Of a DNA stretch of 46,447 nt, positions 40,054-46,447 are shown piece after piece. Location of the stretch: assembly GCA_035506295.1 (NCBI GenBank), contig DATJPR010000261.1, forward strand, positions 1-46,447, given 5' to 3'. Within the stretch, counting starts at the first letter, position 1; each line of letters begins with the position of its first letter. The position numbers were made by a program, and so were the translations under genes. The notes below the pieces were generated by a model. It saw only the letters and a program-made list of their open reading frames with translations, did not search any database and was not told the DNA's origin. Source of the stretch: DATJPR01 sp035506295. GTDB taxonomy: Bacteria; Bacteroidota; Ignavibacteria; UBA10030; UBA6906.

Positions 40054-42381
40054 ATGCGTGCGCTTGTCACAATGTTGGTCGTCATCGGCTTGAGCATCCT
40101 TGTCGTGCCCACACTACACGGCCAGGCGGTCGGCGATTTTCGATCCCACGCGTCAGGAAATTGGAGTGATGTCACTGCCTGGAATCGATACGATGGCGGC
40201 TCCTGGGCCTATCCTGCACCATTTGCTCCCACGGGGTCCGAATTCGTTACGATTCAATCGACGGATTCCATCACCGTCGACGTACCACTGTCGGTGACCG
40301 GCACCCTGAAGAATTTCGGGAAGGTTGGCGGGTGGGCGAATCTCACCTTTGCCTCGGGAGGAGCATACGTCCACGCACAGAACGCGGGAGCGATCCCGAT
40401 CTGTTCGTGGAGCGCAGGTTCGACCTGTTTCGTCACCGGGGTGATTGACACCGCCCCCGCATGGACCAATCAGAGTTTCTACAACTTTGTCTGGAACTGT
40501 CCCGCGCAGACCGCGAACCTCAACCTGGGGTGGGACGATGGATCGGTCGTCCTTCATGGAACACTCTCCGTCCTGAATACGAATTGGTCACGCGGTTCGA
40601 CAACCACCCCGACCCCGCAGCTGCGGCTCTTTGCCGACACGGGTTCGTGCACGATCGAAGGCGATCTCATCGTCTCCGGCCGAAACGCAGCCCTGTCAGC
40701 GATGGGATCTCATTACCCGGATACCATTACCATTAAGGGAAACATCGTCGTCTCCGGGAATAGCGTGCTCTCGCTGAGCAACAATTCGGCCGGCGTCGGC
40801 CTCTGGTATCTCAAAGGGAATTTCTCCTCTCCCGACACCGGCACGTTGTCGAAGAGCAATTCGGGGAACACCTCGAAGATCATTTTCTCGAGCTCCGGCA
40901 GTCAATCGTTCTCGCTTCCGACCTCAGGGATGTTCACCTTCGCGGGGGCGCCGAACTTTGAGGTGTTGCCCGGAACGACGCTTGTCCTTGCCACGGACAG
41001 GGATATCATCTCCGGCGCCGGGAGCTTCAGGTTGGATTCGAGCGCGACGCTGGTGATCGGCAACTCCAAGGGGATCAATACCGCAGTTGGTTGCAGCGGA
41101 TCGAACGGCGGAGGCAACCTGCTGTCGAAGACCGCGAACTACGTCTACCAGGGAAGCGTCGCGCAGATGGCGGGCACCAAGCTTCCGTCGACGGTCGCCG
41201 GCCTGACGATCAATAACGCCGCCGGGGTCACCCTCGAGGAACCCGATACCGTGACCGGAACACTCTTTCTGCAGCAGGGGAAATTCACCCTCGGTGATCA
41301 TGGGCTCACCGTCAACCACATCAACGGCGCATCATCTTCGAACTATGTCTACACCGACAAATCGGGAACGTTGACGTATCGGAACGTGGGGAGCACCGAC
41401 GTGCTCTTCCCGGTGGGGACAGCGTCATCCTATTTGCCCGTGACGTTGAACAATACGGGAACGGTGGATGACTTCTCCGTCATCGTGAAAAACACCTTCA
41501 CTTACCCGCCCGGGTCGACCGCTGTCGTCAATGCACAGTGGACGCTCACCGAGCGTACAAGCGGGGCGAATGCCGCGGTGACCATGCAGTGGAACACCGC
41601 AAATGAGGGGGCGGCTTTCATCCGCGGAAATCCTGTGGCCGTCGATCGCTACACGGGGAGTGGGTGGGACCAGAGGCCTGCGACCATCGTTGACCTTGGA
41701 AACGGTTCCTACACAGCCTCTGCGAGCGGATATAGCGCGTTCACGATCTTCGTCCTGGCGAACGTGGGCGTTCTCCCGGTGCAGATCGCATCCTTCAGTG
41801 CCCTGGCTATCGGAGGAGCGGGTGTTCGACTCGACTGGAAGACGCTGAGCGAAATCGACAATTACGGCTTCGTCGTCGAGCGGTCGTCCGATCTGAAGCA
41901 GCCGTTCGTTCCCGTCTCGACGTTGATCCCCGGACATGGAACAACGCTGGTGCCGCACGAGTACAGCTACACCGATTCGAACCACGTCACCGGGAGCTGG
42001 TACTATCGCCTTCGTCAGATCGATCTCGACAGCACGATGCACTACAGCGAGACGGTCCTGGTGTCCGTGGTCACCGGCGTCACGAATCCTGAACCCCTGG
42101 CGTTCGGACTAAAGCAGAATTATCCGAATCCGTTCAATCCAACGACGACCATTCGATACACTGTGGGAGGAGTCAAGGATCAGGCGTCGGGGGTCAGTAA
42201 CGTACGTCTCGCCGTGTACGACCTCCTGGGACGAGAGGTAGCGGTTGTTGTGGACGAGCGACAAATGCCGGGCGAACATGAGGTGCGATTCGACGGGGGG
42301 AGCCTTGCGAGCGGGATGTATTTCTGTCGCCTGACAGCGGCGGGCTACACAGCAGTTCGAAAGATGACACTCATGAAATAA
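40054..42381 (+). CDS. Large T9SS type A cargo protein
   Basis: A 775-residue secreted protein with GGAGG ribosome site. The signal peptide (about 1-24, ending LHGQ) is followed by a 'GDFRSHASGNWSDVTAW' start often seen in FCB surface beta-solenoid proteins, then long Gly/Ser/Thr-rich strand repeats (about 60-480) consistent with a parallel beta-helix. A region at about 565-680 ('VLPVQIASFSALAIGGAGVRLDWKT') is a module common before sorting domains. The sorting domain has NYPNPFNPTTTIRY, RLAVYDLLGREVAVV, GMYFCRLTA and RKMTLMK. Between the first two parts lie extra residues from a heptanucleotide array. No enzyme motif seen; probably an adhesive or structural surface protein. Confidence 0.88.
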   Translation: MRALVTMLVVIGLSILVVPTLHGQAVGDFRSHASGNWSDVTAWNRYDGGSWAYPAPFAPTGSEFVTIQSTDSITVDVPLSVTGTLKNFGKVGGWANLTFASGGAYVHAQNAGAIPICSWSAGSTCFVTGVIDTAPAWTNQSFYNFVWNCPAQTANLNLGWDDGSVVLHGTLSVLNTNWSRGSTTTPTPQLRLFADTGSCTIEGDLIVSGRNAALSAMGSHYPDTITIKGNIVVSGNSVLSLSNNSAGVGLWYLKGNFSSPDTGTLSKSNSGNTSKIIFSSSGSQSFSLPTSGMFTFAGAPNFEVLPGTTLVLATDRDIISGAGSFRLDSSATLVIGNSKGINTAVGCSGSNGGGNLLSKTANYVYQGSVAQMAGTKLPSTVAGLTINNAAGVTLEEPDTVTGTLFLQQGKFTLGDHGLTVNHINGASSSNYVYTDKSGTLTYRNVGSTDVLFPVGTASSYLPVTLNNTGTVDDFSVIVKNTFTYPPGSTAVVNAQWTLTERTSGANAAVTMQWNTANEGAAFIRGNPVAVDRYTGSGWDQRPATIVDLGNGSYTASASGYSAFTIFVLANVGVLPVQIASFSALAIGGAGVRLDWKTLSEIDNYGFVVERSSDLKQPFVPVSTLIPGHGTTLVPHEYSYTDSNHVTGSWYYRLRQIDLDSTMHYSETVLVSVVTGVTNPEPLAFGLKQNYPNPFNPTTTIRYTVGGVKDQASGVSNVRLAVYDLLGREVAVVVDERQMPGEHEVRFDGGSLASGMYFCRLTAAGYTAVRKMTLMK
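42170..42197 (+). repeat. Heptanucleotide array inside a sorting domain
   Basis: Four units (GAGTCAA, GGATCAG, GCGTCGG, GGGTCAG) in frame in the gene at 40054-42381, encoding most of 'GGVKDQASGVS' between the NPFNP motif and the VRLAVYDLLG strand. The position matches the array at 9386-9420. Confidence 0.7.
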
Positions 42382-42408
42382 GCCGCATGAGCGCCGCCTT
42401 CTTTGCAG

Positions 42409-42484
42409 CTACTTACTGCCTACTTCCTACTCCCGGGACGCTTGCCTTCTGCAAGCTCACGGGTGCGGACAGTAGACAGTAAGG
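42409..42484 (+). repeat. Two heptanucleotide arrays before an orphan sorting domain
   Basis: CTACTTA, CTGCCTA, CTTCCTA, CTCCCGG (42409-42436) and TGCGGAC, AGTAGAC, AGTAAGG (42464-42484). The second runs straight into the coding-like VRLVVYDML segment. Confidence 0.75.
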
Positions 42485-42663
42485 TGAGGCTTGTGGTGTA
42501 CGACATGCTTGGCAGAGAAGTAGCCGTTCTGGCCGACGGTCGATTTCCCGCGGGCAACTACAGGTTCACTTTCGATGGGAAGAATCTCTCGAGCGGTATG
42601 AATTTCTGCCGATTGGTCGCAGGGGGCTACACGGCCATGCGGAAAATGATGTTGGTGCGATAA
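42466..42663 (+). pseudogene. Orphan T9SS sorting-domain fragment
   Basis: The frame encodes 'VRLVVYDMLGREVAVLADGRFPAGNYRFTFDGKNLSSGMNFCRL...AMRKMMLVR' with a TAA stop, the second part of a type A sorting domain. It is close in sequence to the ends of the genes at 9033 and 40054. It lacks a start with a ribosome site, a signal peptide, a passenger and the NPFNP part. It is probably a duplicated remnant or a spare sorting cassette left by recombination at the flanking repeats. Confidence 0.8.
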
Positions 42664-42810
42664 GGACGGCGACAAGCGTTTTTCCTTCCAAGTTTGCTGA
42701 AACCGCCGCTGGAATTCCTCGACGGAATTCGTTATATTATAGAGAGGGGAAGCACTTCTCCACCCGCCTTCCTGTTGTCAGGGCCATTCAACACCAGCAA
42801 CAATTGATAA

Positions 42811-42829
42811 GACCTTCCGGTCGTTTTTT
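42811..42829 (+). terminator. Possible attenuator before the Ig-like T9SS gene
   Basis: GACC-TTCC-GGTC followed by G and TTTTTT, 81 bp upstream of the ATG at 42910. CCTTCCGG (42813-42820) could instead pair with CCGGAGG (42835-42841), which would break the first stem. The stem is short, so this is tentative. The rest of 42664-42909 holds an A/T-rich TATATTAT stretch near 42733 that may be a -10 element, and no gene. Confidence 0.4.
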
Positions 42830-42909
42830 CCCGTCCGGAGGGGAGCGTTGAGTCTGGGCTTCTCTTCACCTGAAGCGCACTATCGATCTTTTTCCGAGGG
42901 AGAATCATC

Positions 42910-45900
42910 ATGTCACTTCGTCTTCCGGCACGCATCCTCCTTTTCGCCTCGGGCATTGTCACACTCCTTGTGCTTCTCGGCAACGGCATGTCCGGGCAAG
43001 TCGTGTATAAACAGCCTCCCCCGGGATCGATCTATCGTGAATACTATCAAACGATGGGCGGATTGAGCGACTGGCGGGTCACAGACCCGAACATCGATCT
43101 TGGCCGTTGGCCTGATGCGAAGCCATTTGTCCCCAATCCGATTCTCCATCTCACGGTCGACGACCTAAGCGGTGCAGTTCGTGCCGAGGCGGTCTTTACG
43201 ATGTGGGGCGGGCACCTCGGGACATTCGGAAAGAAGGTGCGGTTCAACGGTCCCTCGCACTCCTGGATCGATATCCAGCCGCTGGATCAAAGCAACGGGA
43301 TTCCCTCCGGGCACGATGGGACGATGTATATGAGCGAGCCAATGGAAGGCGTGGATGTGCCCTTGACGGATTTGCAGGTCGGGGACAACACCTTCGAAGG
43401 GACGAACACCGGTCAGATTATGAACCCATCGACCGGGTGGGGACAGTTCGGGTGGTTTGCTGTTATACTGCGCGTCTACTACGGGCCGGACAAATCCCAC
43501 CCGACGGGAACCATCAGCTCTCCCAGTGCAGGTTCAAGCTTCGAGGAAAACCCCACGATCATTGCGAATGTGAGTTCAGGCGTTGATCGGGTCGACTTCC
43601 TTGCATACTACGACGGCTATTGCACTGATGGTGATGGAATTTACCAGGAGTATCACTCCGACTACCACATTCATCAGGACGAGGGAAGCGTCGTCATGCG
43701 CAACCATGTCGGAACGGCGACCAGCGCACCGTTTCAAACGACATGGAATACGCAGTGGATTCCTGACCAGGCATCGGGGGGGATCAAGCTCATCGCACGG
43801 ATCCGGGACAACAGCGGGATGTGGTTTGTGACTGATGAGGTGACCGGCCTCACCCTCTCTCGTCCCAACAGTTCGGTGAAGCTGTACAAGGCGGCGAACG
43901 TGCCTGAGGACTACTGGGTAAAGCAATACCAGGAATCAGCATCAAATACATTCACGATTCCGGCGGGTGACGATCTTTCGAAGGCGACGGACGCAATCTT
44001 CATCGTCCGGTCATGGAACGGCGCCAACGGCGGCGCCACCTCTCCAGCGGACCATTTCTCACTCCGCGTGAATGCCTGGACCGCCCCCACCTTCGGTAAC
44101 GACCACTACTACTCGTTTGATGTCTTCAGTCTGTCGCCTTCGGAGCTTCTGAGCGGAACGAATCAGGTCACCGCGTTCTGCGATTCATATGTTCATGGTG
44201 TGGAGATCTGCTGGCCCGGGCCCGCGGTCATGGTGCGCTACGGCGCCGCCGCCTCGAATCAGGCGCCTTCAATCACCCAGCAGCCGTCCGATCAAACGGT
44301 CGGCGTCGGAGAAACGGCGACCTTCTCCGTGAGCGCGACGGGCTCACCTGCGCCGACGTTCCAGTGGCAGAAGAACAATGTCGACATCACGGTCAACGGG
44401 AACTCGGCGACATACACGACTCCTGCCGTCACGAAGGCCGACAGCGGGGCGGGGTACCGTTGCGTGGTTTCCAACAGCCAGGGCAACGCCACCAGCAACA
44501 CCGCGATCCTCCACGTGTCAACCGTTGCGCCCGCAGTCACCGGTCAACCGACTAACCAGGTGGTCGGAGTCGGAGAGACGGCGACGTTTACGATCACTGC
44601 GACGGGAAGCACGCCGCTGCAGTATCAGTGGCAAAGGAACGGATCGAACATTCTGAGCAACGGCAATGCCGCCTCGTACACGACGCCTGCAGCAGTGAAA
44701 GCGGACAGCGGCGCGGCATTCCGGTGCGTCGTTTCCAACACGGCAGGCGCAGACACCAGCCACGTAGCGTATCTCCTGGTCGGATCGTTCGCTCCCTCGA
44801 TCACCACGCAACCGGTTTCGCGAACAGTGCAAATCGGCCGGACCGCGACCTTCAGCGTCGTTGCCACGGGCACTCCGCCGCTCACCTATACGTGGCTAAA
44901 GAACGGCGCCGCAATCGGCGGAGCGGACAGTGCGTCATATACCACCCCTCCGGCATCGCTGACCGACAGCGGATCGGTCTTCCGCTGCATCGTCAGCAAC
45001 TCGGCCGGGCATGACACCAGCGCGGCGGCAATCCTGACCGTGTCGAACGAAGTCACGAGCCTGGTGTTGAACGGCGGCTTCGAGAGCGGCACCGACCATT
45101 GGGGGTTCTTTACCAATGGAATCGGGAGCCTCGCCGCAGATGTCGCCGGACCGACAAGCGCTCACGCAGCGCATATCACCATCACCCAATCCGGGTCGAA
45201 CGTCCAGCTCAATCAGCAGTCCATTGTGCTGACGAGAGATACGATGTATACGCTGCGGTTCCGGGCCTACTCGTCGACCGGCGATGATCTGCAGGTCTCG
45301 ATCTTCCAGGACGTCTCGCCGTACACGAATTATGGCTTGCCGGCCGAGACCGTTGACCTGACGACGTCATGGACGGATTTCTCTCAGCAGTTCAAGGCAA
45401 CGAATTTCACAGGGACGGAAACGGACGGCCGGTTGATGTTCTGGCTCGCGAACAATGTCTCCTCCGCGGGAGACGAGTACTTTATCGACGACGTCGTGCT
45501 CCTGCCGTCGAGCTTGATGGTCGTTCCGTCCATTACGACGCAGCCTGCGCCACAGTCGGTTCAGGAGGGACACTCCGCGACGTTCACGGTTGAGGCGACC
45601 AGCCTGACGCCGCTGTCGTACCAGTGGCAAAAGAACCAGGTCGACATTGCGGGAGCGAACCAGGCGTCGTACACGACGCCGTTCACGTCGGGTTCGGACA
45701 ACGGAACGTCGTACCGTTGCGTCGTGTCGAATCTCGCCGGCAGCACTGTCAGCAATGCTGTGACACTCACGGTCACCCCCGCAGGAGGTGTGAAATCTCA
45801 GGATCAGGGAATTCCATCGCAGTACTTCCTCGCGCAGAATTATCCGAACCCGTTCAACCCTTCGACGGTAATCCGGTTCGGGCTTCCCACCAGCGGATAC

Positions 45901-46080
45901 GTCACCCTGAAGGTGGTGAACCTGCTCGGTCAGGATGTCGCGACCCTGGTCTCAGACTTCATGTCGGCGGGCGTTCACGTGATCACGTTCGCACCGGACA
46001 ACATGCCGACGGGGATGTATCTCTATCGACTGCAGGCCGGGACGTACACGGAGACGAGAAAACTTGTGTTGATTCGCTGA
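42910..46080 (+). CDS. Multi-domain T9SS cargo protein with Ig-like repeats and a CBM-like domain
   Basis: A 1056-residue secreted protein. Signal peptide (about 1-30); an N-terminal region (about 31-445) with an Ig-like part around 'PTGTISSPSAGSSFEENPTI'; three Ig-like repeats (about 453-715), each opening '(A)P(S/A)(I/V)TxQP' and containing 'ATF..(S/T)..ATG' and '(F/Y)RC(V/I)VSN'; a galactose-binding/CBM4_9-like domain (about 718-865: 'VLNGGFESGTDHW'); a fourth Ig repeat (about 868-955); and a type A sorting domain (NYPNPFNPSTVIRF, VVNLLGQDVATLV, GMYLYRLQAG, TRKLVLIR) whose linker is normal. Likely a carbohydrate- or surface-binding protein; no catalytic residues recognised in the N-terminal part. 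A strong terminator follows. Confidence 0.88.
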   Translation: MSLRLPARILLFASGIVTLLVLLGNGMSGQVVYKQPPPGSIYREYYQTMGGLSDWRVTDPNIDLGRWPDAKPFVPNPILHLTVDDLSGAVRAEAVFTMWGGHLGTFGKKVRFNGPSHSWIDIQPLDQSNGIPSGHDGTMYMSEPMEGVDVPLTDLQVGDNTFEGTNTGQIMNPSTGWGQFGWFAVILRVYYGPDKSHPTGTISSPSAGSSFEENPTIIANVSSGVDRVDFLAYYDGYCTDGDGIYQEYHSDYHIHQDEGSVVMRNHVGTATSAPFQTTWNTQWIPDQASGGIKLIARIRDNSGMWFVTDEVTGLTLSRPNSSVKLYKAANVPEDYWVKQYQESASNTFTIPAGDDLSKATDAIFIVRSWNGANGGATSPADHFSLRVNAWTAPTFGNDHYYSFDVFSLSPSELLSGTNQVTAFCDSYVHGVEICWPGPAVMVRYGAAASNQAPSITQQPSDQTVGVGETATFSVSATGSPAPTFQWQKNNVDITVNGNSATYTTPAVTKADSGAGYRCVVSNSQGNATSNTAILHVSTVAPAVTGQPTNQVVGVGETATFTITATGSTPLQYQWQRNGSNILSNGNAASYTTPAAVKADSGAAFRCVVSNTAGADTSHVAYLLVGSFAPSITTQPVSRTVQIGRTATFSVVATGTPPLTYTWLKNGAAIGGADSASYTTPPASLTDSGSVFRCIVSNSAGHDTSAAAILTVSNEVTSLVLNGGFESGTDHWGFFTNGIGSLAADVAGPTSAHAAHITITQSGSNVQLNQQSIVLTRDTMYTLRFRAYSSTGDDLQVSIFQDVSPYTNYGLPAETVDLTTSWTDFSQQFKATNFTGTETDGRLMFWLANNVSSAGDEYFIDDVVLLPSSLMVVPSITTQPAPQSVQEGHSATFTVEATSLTPLSYQWQKNQVDIAGANQASYTTPFTSGSDNGTSYRCVVSNLAGSTVSNAVTLTVTPAGGVKSQDQGIPSQYFLAQNYPNPFNPSTVIRFGLPTSGYVTLKVVNLLGQDVATLVSDFMSAGVHVITFAPDNMPTGMYLYRLQAGTYTETRKLVLIR

Positions 46081-46102
46081 CGCGTCGCCGGTGATCTTTT
46101 CC

Positions 46103-46160
46103 TGCGCCGGGCGCACAGGACTTCCAGCGGAAGTCGTGCGTCCGGCGCATCTTTTTTTTC
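46103..46160 (+). terminator. Strong intrinsic terminator
   Basis: TGCGCCGG..CGCAC..GACTTCC pairs with GGAAGTC..GTGCG..CCGGCGCA over about 21 positions with loop AGC, followed by TCTTTTTTTT. It lies 23 bp after the stop at 46080. Confidence 0.93.
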
Positions 46161-46284
46161 CTTCAACATGCGTGCGTTACTCTTCTCTGTTCGAACGCCG
46201 GGAGAAAAGCGGAGATTGACTGGAATTCCGCGGCAGAGACACCGTGGATGCCGGTGACGGATAGCACGTCCGGACATCCTTCCC

Positions 46285-46315
46285 TTGATTCGGTGACAGA
46301 GATACTCTACTTTTA
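46285..46315 (+). promoter_or_regulatory. Possible promoter for the gene at the window's end
   Basis: TTGATT (46285-46290) and TACTTTTA (46308-46315) are 17 bp apart; the second resembles the Bacteroidota -7 box TAnnTTTG. The rest of 46161-46434 shows no gene. Confidence 0.4.
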
Positions 46316-46434
46316 CACGTGAGCGCACCCAGCACTCATGCTGTTTCCATACTCGACACTCCGTCGATCGACTAACGCCTATTCTAACGTTCAGATTGTT
46401 CTTGCTTCGCATTGCTGTTTCCCCGGTGGAACCT

Positions 46435-46447
46435 ATGAAAAAACATC
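46435..46447 (+). CDS. Start of a gene cut by the window end
   Basis: ATG AAA AAA CAT (Met-Lys-Lys-His) after GGTGGA at about 46425-46430, a start typical of signal peptides. Only four codons are visible, so the product is unknown. Confidence 0.45.

Overview
The window looks like a chromosomal segment of a high-GC member of the Bacteroidota/FCB group, possibly Ignavibacteria-like. Several proteins end in type IX secretion system (T9SS) type A sorting domains: a 'NYPNPFNP' motif, a '(V)RLVVYDLLGREV' strand, a 'SG(V/M)Y(L/F)(Y/C)RL' strand and a basic terminal '(R)KM(T/V)L(M/L)(K/R)'. The rest is mostly secreted proteins, outer-membrane barrels, lipoproteins and signalling proteins. Many starts have clear GGAGG-type ribosome binding sites. 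Some promoters are TTGACA/TATAAT-like, which fits a lineage that kept Shine-Dalgarno initiation. I saw no tRNA, rRNA, CRISPR array, insertion sequence or phage gene. The assignment is inferred from gene content only.

Layout. 1-102 is the tail of a T9SS cargo gene. 329-4232 holds a membrane Ser/Thr kinase with TolB-like and TPR regions, overlapping by 14 bp with a sigma-54 activator (GAF-AAA+-Fis). Downstream is a well-formed -24/-12 promoter (4414-4429), with three evenly spaced TCGCCA half-sites upstream of it. It should drive 4468-9596: a repeat-bearing secreted protein, a secreted propeller-like protein, a C10 (streptopain-like) cysteine peptidase and a small T9SS cargo protein. 9669-10148 is a DedA/VTT membrane protein.

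10334-19889 (minus strand) is a tight three-gene operon: a 1907-residue exported protein, a 714-residue fibronectin-III protein and a 550-residue outer-membrane barrel. Divergent from it is a LacI-type repressor with a perfect palindromic operator on its own promoter, followed by a GH94 cellobiose phosphorylase. 23891-26166 is a VIT/vWFA T9SS protein. It is preceded by a promoter, a multi-stem structured RNA leader and an intrinsic terminator that ends 3 nt before the ribosome binding site, so it is a candidate unidentified attenuation riboswitch. Next come a putative lipoprotein, a small barrel, a DinB-like protein and two small membrane proteins.

28959-34019 is the most interesting block: a divergent sigma-like factor, a membrane zinc-finger anti-sigma-like protein (HxxxCxxC), a convergent exported TPR-CHAT protease with its His/Cys dyad, and a divergent 54-residue exported proline-tailed peptide. 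I propose a periplasmic TPR-CHAT / anti-sigma / sigma proteolytic relay without CRISPR. Beyond it are a coiled-coil lipoprotein, a 1447-residue hybrid histidine kinase with an extracytoplasmic propeller, and two large T9SS cargo proteins (40054-42381 and 42910-46080) with an orphan sorting-domain fragment between them.

Heptanucleotide repeat arrays (CTACTNC-like and GGACAGT/GGTCAGT-like) are scattered through the intergenic regions. Twice they sit in frame inside T9SS sorting domains, between the NPFNP motif and the VRLVVYDLLG strand. This suggests a repeat element that spreads with, or reshuffles, sorting domains.
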